Shown: positions 28,819-39,557 of the stretch, in pieces
Position numbering within the stretch: the stretch's first letter is position 1
Layout: every line of letters begins with the position of its first letter
NCBI RefSeq assembly: GCF_012277075.1
Contig: NZ_JAAXMT010000005.1
Span: 248,001 to 312,000 of the forward strand
DNA length: 64,000 nt
Direction of reading: 5' to 3'
Source of the DNA: Streptococcus alactolyticus
GTDB taxonomy: Bacteria; Bacillota; Bacilli; Lactobacillales; Streptococcaceae
Notes under the pieces: generated by a model
Told to the model about the DNA's origin: nothing
The model's input: the letters and a program-made list of their open reading frames with translations, nothing else
The model's database searches: none
Made by a program: the position numbers and the translations under genes

Positions 28819-30557
28819 AAGCACGCTATCAAACACAGACCACCCAACGCTTAATCAAAGATTTGTTGACACAAAGATGGCTGGTCTTGGGAGCAACCAT
28901 TGGAACCCTGATGCAAGTGAGCTTGACCGTTTACCTCCCTATTCTCATCGGGGATGCGGTTGATGTTGTTTTATCACCCAATTCCATTCAACTGTTGTTG
29001 CCAATTATTGCCAAGATGATTGCCGTCGTCGGACTCAACACCTTGATTCAGTGGGTTAATCCTTTGATTTATAACCGCTTGACCTTCCAATTCGTTTACC
29101 AATTGCGGCAAAAAGTCATGGAAAAACTCAATCAAATGCCCATTGCTTATTTGGACCGCAAGAGCGCTGGCGACCTCGTCAGCCGCGTCACGACCAATTC
29201 TGAACAATTAAGCAACGGTTTGTTAATGGTCTTTAATCAATTTTTCATCGGTATTTTAACCATTGTCATTACCATTGTGGCTATGGCTGATATTGATTTG
29301 TTAATGGTTGGTCTGGTCTTGATTTTGACGCCCTTATCACTCTTTTTGGCACGTTTTATTGCCCAAAGAAGTTACCAATTGTACCAAAATCAAACCAAAT
29401 CACGTGGTCAACAAACTCAGTATATCGAGGAAATGATTCGTCAGGAAAGTTTGATCCACCTTTTAAACGCTCAAAATACTACAATCGAGCAATTTACAGG
29501 CATTAACAATACTTATGCCGATTATTCTCAAGAGGCTATTTTCTATTCTTCAACGGTGAACCCAGCCACTCGCTTTATCAATAGTTTGATTTATGCCCTC
29601 TTGTCAGGGGTTGGAGCCTTGCGCATCATGTCAGGTGCCTTCACGATTGGAGAATTGACCACCTTCTTAAACTACGTCAACCAATACACCAAGCCTTTCA
29701 ATGACATTTCATCTGTCTTGTCAGAATTGCAGAGCACCTTGGCTTGTGCAGAGCGTCTGTATAGCATTTTGGATGAAAAAAGCGAACCGCTCCCAGTGAA
29801 AATAGAGCTGGACGCTGAAAACATTAAAGGGCAAATTGATTTCAAAGCCGTTTCTTTTGGTTATACCAGCCAAAAAACCTTGATTAAACATCTGGACTTG
29901 TCTATTCCGCCAGCTTCAAAAGTCGCGATTGTTGGGCCAACAGGAGCAGGGAAATCAACCCTAATCAATCTCTTGATGCGTTTCTACGAGTTAAATAGCG
30001 GCTCAATTGACTTAGACGGCGTGCCAATGTCCCATTACGACGCGGAGGCCTTACGTCACCAAATCGGAATGGTCTTGCAAGAAACGTGGCTCAAGGTTGG
30101 TACCGTCCATGATAACATTGCTTACGGAAATCCAAATGCCACAAGAGAAGAAGTCATCGCAGCAGCTAAGGCTGCCAATGCCGATTTCTTTATCCGTCAA
30201 TTGCCAAACGGCTACGACACTTATCTGGCTGATGCAGGCGCTTCATTGTCACAGGGACAACGCCAATTGCTCACCATTGCCCGCGTCTTTATCAAATCAC
30301 CGAAAATTTTGATTTTAGACGAAGCCACATCGTCAATTGACACACGGACAGAACTCTTGGTGCAAGAAGCCTTTGAAACCTTGATGAAAGGACGCACCAG
30401 CTTTATTATCGCCCACCGTCTATCAACCATCAAAAACGTGGATTTCATTCTCGTTATGGTTGACGGGGATGTGGTCGAATACGGTAAACACCATGCCTTA
30501 ATGGCGAAAAAAGGTGTTTATTACCAAATGCAAACCGCACACGACAGTGCCTTTTAA
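28815..30557 (+). CDS. ABC multidrug exporter half-transporter, subunit 2 (PatB/SatB-like)
   Basis: A 580-aa half-exporter partner. Six helices are followed by Walker A GPTGAGKST (near residue 376), signature LSQGQRQLLTIARVF and Walker B ILILDEATSSID with the catalytic Glu present. The degenerate signature LSQGQ and the intact Glu complement the first subunit, as expected of a heterodimer. GAAGGAGG precedes the ATG at 28815, which overlaps the upstream gene. A strong terminator follows at once. Confidence 0.9.
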   Translation: MKARYQTQTTQRLIKDLLTQRWLVLGATIGTLMQVSLTVYLPILIGDAVDVVLSPNSIQLLLPIIAKMIAVVGLNTLIQWVNPLIYNRLTFQFVYQLRQKVMEKLNQMPIAYLDRKSAGDLVSRVTTNSEQLSNGLLMVFNQFFIGILTIVITIVAMADIDLLMVGLVLILTPLSLFLARFIAQRSYQLYQNQTKSRGQQTQYIEEMIRQESLIHLLNAQNTTIEQFTGINNTYADYSQEAIFYSSTVNPATRFINSLIYALLSGVGALRIMSGAFTIGELTTFLNYVNQYTKPFNDISSVLSELQSTLACAERLYSILDEKSEPLPVKIELDAENIKGQIDFKAVSFGYTSQKTLIKHLDLSIPPASKVAIVGPTGAGKSTLINLLMRFYELNSGSIDLDGVPMSHYDAEALRHQIGMVLQETWLKVGTVHDNIAYGNPNATREEVIAAAKAANADFFIRQLPNGYDTYLADAGASLSQGQRQLLTIARVFIKSPKILILDEATSSIDTRTELLVQEAFETLMKGRTSFIIAHRLSTIKNVDFILVMVDGDVVEYGKHHALMAKKGVYYQMQTAHDSAF

Positions 30558-30560
30558 GCC

Positions 30561-30602
30561 AAAATACCTCCCTCATGTTTCCCATGAGAGAGGTATTTTT
30601 TA
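30561..30602 (+). terminator. Terminator of the ABC exporter operon
   Basis: AAAATACCTC with CTCATG pairs with CATGAG and GAGGTATTTT in one long stem, ending in six T. Confidence 0.85.
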
Positions 30603-31005
30603 GTTATCAGGATACTGTTTTTCAAGGATATTGCTGATTAGAATGAGCAATATCGGTTGCAGTAAAATCAGCGTCCCTGTCATGATAGCTGGTAAAAAAT
30701 AATCCAATGCAATCAGCAAAACCGTGACAATTCCCAGAAAAATCATGGTTATCATCAGAGCAATGCTGCCTGCCTTTTCCTTGATAAAGGTATTGCGTTC
30801 TGTCTTGACGCTGATGCGATAAGTTGTGTCTGTTCGCATCATTTTATGGTGCAGCAAACTGAATGTAAGAAATGCTAAAAACCGCACTAAACAAAAAGAT
30901 AAGCGCCATATCCATCGTTTTAGAAAAATCATTGCAAAACATCATTACAATAAGCAGGAGTGACAAGGCATAGCCAATGTACCAAATACGGTTGTTTCCC
31001 TTCAT
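30600..31005 (-). pseudogene. Frameshifted small membrane protein (DUF2178-like)
   Basis: ATG 31005, preceded by AGGAGGA, opens a frame reading MKGNNRIWYIGYALSLLLIVMM and a second hydrophobic helix, ending at a TAA near 30850. A second frame resumes at LLHHKMMRTDTTYRISVKTERN and encodes two more helices up to the stop at 30600. Joined, they give a plausible protein of about 134 aa with four helices and a cytoplasmic KTERNTFIKEKAG loop, the layout of DUF2178-type membrane proteins often found beside regulators. A 1-nt indel near 30855-30865 explains the break. It lies 34 bp downstream of the amylase gene on the same strand. Confidence 0.65.
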
Positions 31006-31038
31006 GGCAAGTCCTCCTCAATCACTAAGCGAAAGGAC

Positions 31039-32496
31039 CTACAAGACCCCAAGTGGTACCCAAGCACTCACCGATTTTTCACCCACTGGAAAGTCCCCAT
31101 AACCGTCCGCATCAATCGTGACAGGCAAAGGGTAGTGGTATAGGGCATCTTCAAAGGCTTGTCCAACCCAATTTTCCCCAACAAAAAGGCGTTTTGAGGT
31201 CGCTTTGCCATTGCTAATCACAACCGCTAGAGGATTTGGGTGCTGGTCATCGCCAAGGCAAGTCCAGCCGATGCAATTTTCCTCATCAAAATAATCCACT
31301 TCCTCGCCGTAAACCACCGTTTGACGCAGTAGAAGTAGGCGGTCAATCACATCTTTAAAGCTCTCTTGGGCAAATTCACCAGAAATGCCGTAATAATCCC
31401 CATAAAAAACACAAGGAAGTCCTGTTTGTCGCAAGAGAATGAGAGCATAGGCTGCAGGCTTAAACCACTCGGCAATCGTTGATTCTAAAGCCTGTCCACG
31501 CTGGGTATCGTGATTATCGACGAAAGTCACCGCAGAATCAGGGTGGTTTTTAACCAGCGTTCCCTCAAAAATCGTCTGCAAATCGAATTGCTCATCTTGG
31601 CTCGCGTCAAATAAATTGTGGTGCAGTCGCACATCTACCAAGTCAAAACGAAAATCCGTGCTTTCCAGATAATCCGTATTGGCTTGTTCATCGCTATTCC
31701 AAAATTCCCCAAAGACATAGAAATCATCGCCGTATTTGGCTTTCATATCGCGGATGAAATTCCCCATAAAGAAAGAATCAATGTGCTTGATAGCGTCCAA
31801 ACGAAAACCTGTTATGCCAGTCGTTTCCACGAACCAGTCCGCCCAGTCGTAGATATTTTGAATGACCTCAGGGTGTTTAAAGTCCAAATCAGCGTACATG
31901 AGATAGTCGTAGTTACCGTTTTCACCATCCACCAGATTTTGGTTCGCCCAACCTTTGTTATCCCCTTGAATCTGAAAAATACCTGTCTTGCCTGTCTTGA
32001 CATCGTAGTCAGTCCCAGTGAAATGGTACCAGTGCCACTCAAAAGCGTTGTATTTATGCTTTCTACCTGCAAAGGTAAAATTGGTCCAACCCTCGATTTC
32101 AAAAGGCTCGCTCAAGACCTTGGTGCGGTCCTCAGGCGACACCTCCACCACGGTAAAGACTTCCGTGTGGTCAGCAGCAGCCTTGTGATTCAAAATCACA
32201 TCCGCCATAGGTTCAATGCCGTTATCTTTCAGGCTTTTAATAGTCGCTAGATAGTCAGCCTTGGTACCGTACTTAGTCCGAACGCTGCCTTTTTGCTCAA
32301 ATTCTCCCAAATCAAACAAATCGTAAACACCGTACCCCACATCAGCCGAGTGCGTTGCCTTAAAGGCAGGCGGAAGCCACATCTTCGTAATCCCTTTTTT
32401 AGCTAATTGCGGTGCAGCAGCAGCCAAGTTTTGCCAGTGCTTACCATCATCAGGCAAATACCATTCAAAATACTGCATTAAGGTTTCATTTGTCAT
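31039..32496 (-). CDS. amyA: Cytoplasmic alpha-amylase, GH13
   Basis: A 485-aa GH13 alpha-amylase without signal peptide, like the intracellular AmyA of streptococci and Bacillus type GH13_5 enzymes. Motif I is DVILNHKAAADH, motif II GFRLDAIKH with the nucleophile Asp, motif III EFWN with the acid/base Glu, and motif IV FVDNHDTQRG. It hydrolyses imported maltodextrins or stored glycogen. The ATG 32496 (MTNETLMQYFEW) has AGGAGA upstream; the long in-frame extension to 32601 is rejected because it reads through the promoter. A LacI-family operator overlaps the -35 region. Confidence 0.94.
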   Translation of the reverse strand: MTNETLMQYFEWYLPDDGKHWQNLAAAAPQLAKKGITKMWLPPAFKATHSADVGYGVYDLFDLGEFEQKGSVRTKYGTKADYLATIKSLKDNGIEPMADVILNHKAAADHTEVFTVVEVSPEDRTKVLSEPFEIEGWTNFTFAGRKHKYNAFEWHWYHFTGTDYDVKTGKTGIFQIQGDNKGWANQNLVDGENGNYDYLMYADLDFKHPEVIQNIYDWADWFVETTGITGFRLDAIKHIDSFFMGNFIRDMKAKYGDDFYVFGEFWNSDEQANTDYLESTDFRFDLVDVRLHHNLFDASQDEQFDLQTIFEGTLVKNHPDSAVTFVDNHDTQRGQALESTIAEWFKPAAYALILLRQTGLPCVFYGDYYGISGEFAQESFKDVIDRLLLLRQTVVYGEEVDYFDEENCIGWTCLGDDQHPNPLAVVISNGKATSKRLFVGENWVGQAFEDALYHYPLPVTIDADGYGDFPVGEKSVSAWVPLGVL

Positions 32497-32534
32497 AAAA
32501 ATAAATCTCCTAAAAAGAAAAAGCTGTTTCTTCC

Positions 32535-32572
32535 ATTGTACCAAAAAGATAAAATAACGCAACCGTTTGCGT
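32535..32572 (-). promoter_or_regulatory. amyA promoter with MalR/CcpA-like operator
   Basis: On the - strand, ACGCAAACGGTTGCGT (32557-32572) is a near-perfect dyad of the LacI-family type, closest to streptococcal MalR sites and also resembling cre. It overlaps the -35 TTGCGT, 16 bp before TACAAT (32535-32540). This predicts repression in the absence of maltodextrin or catabolite repression. Confidence 0.7.
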
Positions 32573-32601
32573 AAAGTACAACCTTTTCTGAAATATAACA
32601 T

Positions 32602-32860
32602 GCAACTGACAAGGCAGACTGTTTGTGGTTATTTGGGAACAATAAAAAAGCAAGAGCTCTAGAAGCCCTCACCTATGGAGATTATGAAAAAGAAAAGTTT
32701 TAGGATTTTCTTATAATATAACCAAATAATCTTAACGCCCACTTAAAAACTTTTCAAATGTTTTGACATGAGTCAATTGACTGAAATCTAACATCCTCAT
32801 GACAAAATAACTCTTTTTTCAAAAAATAGGACTTTAGACGGATGTGATTTAGGGCCACAT
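32602..32860. other. Intergenic region upstream of the guaA leader
   Basis: AT-rich, with no credible coding frame on either strand. A GATGTG/CACATC inverted repeat (about 32840-32860) sits around the -35 position of the downstream small transcript. I see no further feature here. Confidence 0.5.
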
Positions 32861-32864
32861 CTTA

Positions 32865-32936
32865 TATACTAATAGCATACCGATCCTTTTCATATTAACT
32901 CCGAACAGAACAGTTTTTAGCTGTTCTGTTTTTTTT
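32865..32936 (+). ncRNA. Short terminated transcript upstream of guaA
   Basis: TATACT (32865-32870) predicts transcription from about 32877, ending at a strong terminator where AACAGAACAG (32904-32913) pairs with CTGTTCTGTT (32921-32930), followed by eight T. The product would be only about 60 nt. It may be an attenuated guaA leader or a separate small RNA; guaA also has a candidate TACAAT at 32978-32983. Confidence 0.5.
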
Positions 32937-33032
32937 CTTACCTAAAAATAGATAATGCTAAATAAGAAAAAATATGTTACAATGAGCTATGATTACTGTT
33001 GGCGGTTTGCCGACGATATAGAAAGGGTAATA

Positions 33033-34595
33033 ATGACTGACAAATCTACTTTGACTGATGTTCAAAAAATCATTGTTCTTGATTATGGTAGCCAGTATAA
33101 CCAATTAATCGCACGTCGCATTCGTGAATTTGGTGTGTTCTCTGAATTGAGAAGCCACAAAATCACAGCCGATGAAGTTCGTGAAATCAATCCAATCGGA
33201 ATTGTGCTTTCTGGTGGTCCTAATTCTGTTTATGCGGACAATGCTTTTGGTATTGATGAAGCTATTTTTGAATTGGGTATTCCAATTCTTGGTATCTGTT
33301 ACGGGATGCAATTATTGACTGATAAGCTCGGCGGAAAAGTAGTGCCAGCTGGTCAAACAGGTAATAGCGAGTACGGCCAATCAACACTTCGCCTAAAAGC
33401 AGAATCAAAACTTTTTGCAGATACACCAAAAGAGCAAACGGTTTTGATGAGCCACGGTGATGCCGTTACAGAAATCCCAGCAGGTTTCCACTTGGTTGGT
33501 GATTCGGCTGATTGCCCTTACGCTGCTATTGAAAACACTGAGAAAAACATCTACGGTATCCAATTCCATCCAGAAGTGCGTCACTCTGTATATGGTAACG
33601 ACATTTTGCGCAACTTTGCCTTCAAAATTTGTGGGGCTAAAGGTGACTGGTCAATGGATAATTTCATCGACTTGCAAATCAACGAAATTCGCAAAAAAGT
33701 TGGTGACCGCAAAGTGCTTTTAGGACTTTCTGGTGGCGTGGACTCATCTGTTGTTGGAGTCCTTCTTCAACGCGCTATCGGCGACCAATTGACATGTATC
33801 TTCGTTGACCATGGTTTGCTTCGTAAAAACGAAGGTGACCAAGTTATGGAAATGCTTGGTGGTAAATTCGGACTTAACATCATCCGCGTTGACGCTTCAA
33901 AACGTTTCTTGGACTTATTGGCTGGCGTAGAAGACCCAGAGAAAAAACGTAAAATCATCGGAAATGAATTCGTTAGCGTCTTTGATGATGAAGCAAGCAA
34001 GCTAAAAGGTGTTGATTTCCTTGCACAAGGAACGCTATACACTGATGTCATCGAATCTGGTACAGATACTGCCCAAACCATCAAATCACACCACAACGTT
34101 GGTGGTCTTCCAGAAGACATGCAATTTGAACTTATCGAGCCATTGAATACCTTGTTCAAAGACGAAGTTCGTGCGCTTGGAACAGCTCTTGGTATGCCAG
34201 ACGAAGTGGTTTGGCGTCAACCATTCCCAGGACCTGGTTTGGCTATCCGTGTCATGGGTGAAATCACTGCAGAACGCTTGGAAACTGTCCGCGAATCAGA
34301 TGCCATCCTCCGTGAAGAAATCGCTAAAGCAGGTCTTGACCGTGACATTTGGCAATACTTCACTGTTAACACTGGCGTTCGTTCTGTTGGGGTTATGGGT
34401 GACGGTCGTACTTACGACTACACTATCGCTATCCGTGCCATCACATCAATTGACGGCATGACCGCAGACTTCGCTCGTATCCCTTGGGATGTCTTGCAAA
34501 AAATCTCTGTTCGTATCGTAAACGAAGTGGACCACGTTAACCGCATCGTCTACGATATTACAAGTAAACCACCTGCAACAGTAGAATGGGAATAA
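33033..34595 (+). CDS. guaA: GMP synthase (glutamine-hydrolysing)
   Basis: A 520-aa enzyme converting XMP to GMP with glutamine and ATP. The class I amidotransferase domain has the nucleophile Cys in GICYGMQ and the His/Glu pair in GIQFHPE. The ATP pyrophosphatase P-loop is LSGGVDSSV, near residue 235, followed by the C-terminal dimerisation domain ending ATVEWE. ATG 33033 with AGAAAGGG is preferred over an upstream in-frame ATG. A GTTGGC/GCCGAC hairpin sits in the leader just before the ribosome-binding site. Its 3' end is the apparent target of the adjacent integrative island. Confidence 0.97.
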   Translation: MTDKSTLTDVQKIIVLDYGSQYNQLIARRIREFGVFSELRSHKITADEVREINPIGIVLSGGPNSVYADNAFGIDEAIFELGIPILGICYGMQLLTDKLGGKVVPAGQTGNSEYGQSTLRLKAESKLFADTPKEQTVLMSHGDAVTEIPAGFHLVGDSADCPYAAIENTEKNIYGIQFHPEVRHSVYGNDILRNFAFKICGAKGDWSMDNFIDLQINEIRKKVGDRKVLLGLSGGVDSSVVGVLLQRAIGDQLTCIFVDHGLLRKNEGDQVMEMLGGKFGLNIIRVDASKRFLDLLAGVEDPEKKRKIIGNEFVSVFDDEASKLKGVDFLAQGTLYTDVIESGTDTAQTIKSHHNVGGLPEDMQFELIEPLNTLFKDEVRALGTALGMPDEVVWRQPFPGPGLAIRVMGEITAERLETVRESDAILREEIAKAGLDRDIWQYFTVNTGVRSVGVMGDGRTYDYTIAIRAITSIDGMTADFARIPWDVLQKISVRIVNEVDHVNRIVYDITSKPPATVEWE

Positions 34596-34596
34596 A
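34584..34596 (+). other. Left att-like site at the guaA 3' end
   Basis: GAATGGGAATAAA covers the last codons of guaA. A close copy (GAATGGGAGTAATAAA) lies at 40808-40823, on the far side of the restriction-modification genes and an integrase fragment. guaA 3' ends are known integration targets. Confidence 0.55.
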
Positions 34597-34654
34597 GTAG
34601 TGACACTTTATAACACCAGAAACGTTGATTTTACTGCATTTAGCTAAAACTCAA

Positions 34655-34746
34655 GTGACGTTCGGAGACACAAAATGATTTGAATTGTCTCCAAAACTGT
34701 CGCCAAAAATCCTCTCACTGAATGGTTGTCGGTGGGAGGATTCTTT
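34655..34746 (+). pseudogene. Integrase 3'-end trace and terminator left of the island
   Basis: TTGTCTCCAAAACTGTCGCC, around 34685-34704, nearly repeats TTGTCTCCAGAACTGTCTCC at the end of the integrase fragment (around 40722-40741), encoding the same LSPxLSPK tail. This points to a second integrase 3' end here. It is followed by a terminator hairpin (AATCCTC 34708-34714 with GAGGATT 34736-34742). Confidence 0.5.
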
Positions 34747-34818
34747 TGATTCTCGCTAACACGTGTAAGGCGTTCAATGCTATAATTTAAGAGATAAACT
34801 ATTAAGGAGATGAGCAAA

Positions 34819-36768
34819 ATGGCAAAAATTGAACCGAAAATTTTTGACGAGTTGAAAACGGCTTTGGTATCTTTTGGCGACAAATATTTTGTCGGAGAAG
34901 TATTGAACCGTTCCAAACTCACGGATGATTTACGAAATTATGATGAAGCACTTTTGAGCAAGTTGTTTGAAGTAGATTTCATCAAGCAACATTTCATCAA
35001 GGAAGTGGCGGGGCAAAAGCTCTTTCAGATTGAACAACTTGAAGAAGCCGTTCTCTATAACGATTACTGGGACACAAGCTACACCAAATATGAAAATCGT
35101 GTTGGGTTAGCTTCAAAAGGGAAGTTCTTACAAGATAGCCAAGATGTCGTATTAGACTTCCCGTTCAAAGATGGTGTTCTCACTGCTTCTATGACAAAAG
35201 AAGATAATGAAGATGGTTATGATGATGCTTTTTTGAATGAAGTGATTTAGAAAGACGAGATTGACCGTTTGTTTGATAAGAAGGTTTTTGTAAATAGTAA
35301 AAAGTACGATGAAAATGGTGAGTCAGCTGTAACAGAATTTGATGAAGATAAAGATAACTTAATTATTAAGGGAAATAATTTACTAGCTTTACATGCAATC
35401 AAGGATAAGTACGCTGGTAAAGTGAAACTTATTTATATTGACCCTCCTTACAATACTAAAAATGATAGTTTTGTTTACAACGATAAATTTAGCCATAGCT
35501 CTTGGTTAGCATTTATGAAAAATAGACTTGAAATTTCTCATGACCTACTTTCAGATGATGGAATAATCTTCATTCAATCAGACGATAATGAACAAGCATA
35601 TCTCAAAATTTTAGCTTCTGATATTTTTGGGTCAAGTAACTTTGTCTCTACTGTTCCGGTGATTTCAAATTTAAAAGGGAATCAAGACCAATATGGTTTT
35701 GCAGGGACACATGAGTATTTGACAGTTTTTGTAAAAAACACTTCATTTGCGAAGTTTAATAATTTACTTATTACGGATGAATCAGTTGATGAGTGGGAAG
35801 AGGATGAAGTCGGATACTTTAAAAAAGGGGCTAATTTAAAAGCAACGGGTGTAAATGCACCAAGAACGAAACGACCAAATTTATATTATCCAATTTATAT
35901 TAGTAGCGCTGGTAAAATTCAATTTGAAAGACAATCAGAAAGTGACTTTGAGCTTCTACCAATAACAGATGGACAGGAAGTGTCGTGGAGATGGAAAAGA
36001 GAAACTATGAAGAGGTTAATTGATGATGTTATCCTCGTTAAAGGAACAGATGGTTACTCTATCTATAAAAAACAAAGACCAGAGCTTGGAGACCTACCAT
36101 CTAAAAAAGCAAAGTCAGTTTTTTACCGTCCCGAATATTCAAGTGGTAATGGTACAAATCAGTTAAAAACTTTATTTGGAGAGAAAAAATTTTCGTTTCC
36201 TAAACCTGAACATTTGATTTCAGACATCATTCAAATTGGTTCAAATGAAAATGATATTGTTCTTGATTTTTTCATGGGTTCTGCAACCACTCAAGCAGTC
36301 GCGATGAAAATGAACCGCAGATTTATCGGTATTGAACAAATGGACTATATTAACGAAGTATCTGTACCAAGACTACAAAAAGTAATCGCTGGGGAACAAG
36401 GTGGTATTTCTAAAGATGTAAATTGGCAAGGCGGGGGTTCATTTGTCTATACAGAACTAATGCCTAAGAATATGGGTTATCTACAAGATATTATTCATGC
36501 AAAAACATTAGATGACTTGAAAGTCGTGTACAATCGTATGTTAGAAGGAACAGATACTATGGAACCTGCTGATATTTCTTTCCGTGCTGACTTATCCAAG
36601 ATTGATTGGCTACAAGGATTTGACGAAAACAAGCGTCTACTTGTGAAGCTCCTTGATAAAAATGGGCTTTACTATAACTACTCTGAAATTGACGATAAAA
36701 ACGTCCGTGACTTAATCTCTGATGAAGATTACACCTTCAACAAGAATTTCTATGAAGGGGGTGACTAG
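34819..36768 (+). pseudogene. mod: Type III restriction-modification methyltransferase with in-frame stop
   Basis: A 650-codon frame encoding a beta-type adenine methyltransferase, interrupted by TAG 35248-35250 (codon 144) in FLNEVI-stop-KDEIDRLFDKK, where homologues have Glu; the frame continues unshifted to 36768. The N-terminal part (MAKIEPKIFDELKTALVSFG) is a conserved Mod segment. The second part keeps the catalytic motif DPPYN (near residue 208) and the SAM-binding DFFMGSATT (near 482), with a variable target-recognition region between. Mod methylates the recognition sequence and is required by Res. Re-initiation at TTG 35269 could give a truncated protein with both motifs, so loss of activity is likely but not certain. 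Confidence 0.85.
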
Positions 36769-36769
36769 C

Positions 36770-39556
36770 ATGGCAAAAGCAAAGAAAATACCTGCTAACG
36801 CTCGTCAATTTCCTCTTGTGGATCAGGCTGAACAAGCAGAAAAAGACTTGTTCAGTCAGCACCAAGGTTATATCATTCCTGAGTATATCAACGCAAACTT
36901 AATTCATACTTTGCGTGCCTATCAGGATAAAGCTATCCGAAATTATCACTATACCCAAACACAGATTAAACCAAACCCTCAACACGTTTTATTTAACATG
37001 GCGACAGGTTCAGGGAAAACCGACTTGATGGCAGGGCTTATCCTCTACCTTTATCAAGAGCATGGCTATCGCAACTTCTTGTTTACCGTCAATACCAACT
37101 CAGTCTTGATGAAAACAAAGGACAACTTGGTCAACGAAAATAGTGAAAAATACCTGTTCCAAGACAAAATTGAAATCGACGGCAAGCATATTTTCATTAA
37201 GCAAGTCGAACGATTTCCTAGAGTCCAACAAGACAACACCATTTACATTAAGCTATCTTCGGTTCAAAAAGTATCGGATGACCTGTTTGTCTTGAAAGAA
37301 AATACCATGGGGCTTTCAGACTATGAAAACCAACCTGTTGCAGTCTTAGCAGATGAAGCACACCATTATTCCGCAAGCACCAAGTCAGAGAAGGAAGCTG
37401 AAAATACTTGGGAATCAGCCATTAACAAAATCTTGCGTGCCCGTGATGATAAGGAACAAAAGAATCTCCTCCTTGAATTTACGGCAACAGTCGATTTTGA
37501 TAAAGAAGTCATATATAACAAGTATCGGGATAAGGTGGTCTACCGCTATCCGTTGAATCAATTCATGTTTGATGGCTATTCCAAGCAGGTTAAGCGAATT
37601 GAAACGTCCGCAAGCGACCAAGATAAAATGCTAAACGCGGTCTTGCTTTCGCAGTTTAGAAAATACTGTGCTTATGCCGAGGGTGTCACAGGAACATTTA
37701 AGCCCGTGATTATGTTTAAGTCAGCAAAAGTTGCGATATCACTGGAAGCCAACAAGGTCTTTAATGAGCTGATTCAAAATCTCAATGTTACGGATTTGCT
37801 CGCATTTATCAAGCGCCAACAAGTCCTAGATAGCAACGACAGCTCAGCTTTGGAATTGGCTTACAACTACTATCTCAAAAACGAAGATGACCTTGCAAAA
37901 ATCGTCCGTGAGATTAAGCAAGACTTTGACCCGAGAAACGTGTTAAATGCTAATGACACAAGCGGAAATATGCTTGAAAAGGGGCAGTATGAGGCACTCA
38001 ACACGCTCGAAAGCCCAAACAACCTCTATCGTGTGGTTTTTGCGGTCGCAAAACTGACAGAGGGATGGGATGTTCTCAATCTCTATGATATTGTTCGTAT
38101 TGAACAGGAAGCTGCGACAAACAAAAATGCCACAATGGTTGAAGCGCAACTCATTGGGCGTGGTGCAAGGTATTATCCATTTGAATTAGACGGTGTAAAA
38201 AGCTATCAACGTAGATTTGATGGCGATAGCTCAAACAAGCAATTGTTCCTAGAAACGTTGCACTACCACACGATGAATGAGCCACAATACCTTAAACAGC
38301 TTGTAGGCTCATTGAAGCAAATGGACTTGCCAACGGGGCAGGACAAGAAAAATCCACCAATTGAAATCAAGCTTAAGCCTGCTTTCAAGAAAACTGATAC
38401 CTATAAGACGGGAAAAATCTACTACAACGAAGCTGAGGATGTGGCAGATGATTGGTTTGATTCCATTCAGAAATACGGAATCACACACAAGACGGACATT
38501 CAAAGAAGTCTGAATTATGGTACTCGTGAAGTGTCTTATCAAGCAACAGTCGCATTGACTGAGACAAAACAAGTCCATGTTGATAGGTTTGATGACCGCT
38601 ATATTAAGAAAGCCATTCACCGCCTTGAGTTTTATCAATTTGATAACTTGAAAAAGTATCTGCCATTACTTGAATCCATGAAAGACTTCATTTATGGAGA
38701 AAATTGGCTCAACGCAAGTAAGTTGAAACTTTTCCTGACCGTTCCAAAAGAATACAAGTCAACAGATATTACGGCAGACGATATTTTGAAAGTCACCATT
38801 GACCTTTTGAAAGAGTACGAAGTCAAATTCAAGTCTGGCTACGTCAAGAAACGTGGTACAAACAAATTTGTTGGTTATCCAATTAGCGAGTATCTGACCA
38901 ACTATAATAAGCGAGTACCTGAGTATGACACGGCAAACCTCTTGAATGAAACCACTCAAAAAGTTGCAGTTTACGATATGGCTGAGGACTTCTATGTCTA
39001 TGACCGTGCTATCGTCAACAAGTTGGAATTTGACCTCATCACACGTATTCAAGCCCATGTGAATGAGCTAAAAGCCAAATATAACAAGGCAGTTTACTTG
39101 TTCCGCATGGACGAGAATATGCACCGTGAGTCAGCTAAGAGCGAAAAGCTCAAGCTCCATCAATATGGCTCACGGATCAATCGAGCTGGCGAAATTGTAG
39201 ATATGCACTTGCAGGGCTTCCAACCCGACTTCATCTTGTTCCTTGAAGATAGTGACTTTTACTTCCAAATATTCATTGAACCAAAAGGCATGAGTGGCGA
39301 TAGATTCGTAAGCGAGCTATGGAAGCAGGACTTGTTGCTCTATATGACCGACCATCAAGCAGAGATGGAATTTGAAGATGGTGTCGATAACGTCAAGATT
39401 AGCGGTCTGAAATTCTTTACCGCAAAAGACGGCCAAAACACAATCCCTGAATTGATGGCAATGTCTGGTGTGACCTATCAGAAACCTAATGAACAGATAG
39501 ATTTATTGATGGTAGCAGACCCTTCTACTGATGTAATAATCGAGGAGGATGAGTGA
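36770..39556 (+). CDS. res: Type III restriction enzyme, Res subunit
   Basis: A 928-aa translocase-endonuclease. The helicase core starts with Walker A NMATGSGKT near residue 80, the DEAH-type box VLADEAHH near 195, and motif VI EAQLIGRGARYY around 460. The C-terminal nuclease PD-ExK pattern is visible as QPDFILF and IFIEPKG near residues 818-840. It would cleave DNA with unmethylated head-to-head sites in complex with Mod. The ATG at 36770 follows the mod stop by 1 nt, with GAAGGGGGTG as ribosome-binding site. Res looks intact although its modification partner is interrupted. Confidence 0.93.
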   Translation: MAKAKKIPANARQFPLVDQAEQAEKDLFSQHQGYIIPEYINANLIHTLRAYQDKAIRNYHYTQTQIKPNPQHVLFNMATGSGKTDLMAGLILYLYQEHGYRNFLFTVNTNSVLMKTKDNLVNENSEKYLFQDKIEIDGKHIFIKQVERFPRVQQDNTIYIKLSSVQKVSDDLFVLKENTMGLSDYENQPVAVLADEAHHYSASTKSEKEAENTWESAINKILRARDDKEQKNLLLEFTATVDFDKEVIYNKYRDKVVYRYPLNQFMFDGYSKQVKRIETSASDQDKMLNAVLLSQFRKYCAYAEGVTGTFKPVIMFKSAKVAISLEANKVFNELIQNLNVTDLLAFIKRQQVLDSNDSSALELAYNYYLKNEDDLAKIVREIKQDFDPRNVLNANDTSGNMLEKGQYEALNTLESPNNLYRVVFAVAKLTEGWDVLNLYDIVRIEQEAATNKNATMVEAQLIGRGARYYPFELDGVKSYQRRFDGDSSNKQLFLETLHYHTMNEPQYLKQLVGSLKQMDLPTGQDKKNPPIEIKLKPAFKKTDTYKTGKIYYNEAEDVADDWFDSIQKYGITHKTDIQRSLNYGTREVSYQATVALTETKQVHVDRFDDRYIKKAIHRLEFYQFDNLKKYLPLLESMKDFIYGENWLNASKLKLFLTVPKEYKSTDITADDILKVTIDLLKEYEVKFKSGYVKKRGTNKFVGYPISEYLTNYNKRVPEYDTANLLNETTQKVAVYDMAEDFYVYDRAIVNKLEFDLITRIQAHVNELKAKYNKAVYLFRMDENMHRESAKSEKLKLHQYGSRINRAGEIVDMHLQGFQPDFILFLEDSDFYFQIFIEPKGMSGDRFVSELWKQDLLLYMTDHQAEMEFEDGVDNVKISGLKFFTAKDGQNTIPELMAMSGVTYQKPNEQIDLLMVADPSTDVIIEEDE

Positions 39557-39557
39557 A

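Noticed and set aside
31618-32250. 210-aa open frame antisense to the amylase gene
   Set aside because: The amylase carries all catalytic motifs on the other strand; the antisense frame lacks a start context or any recognisable domain.
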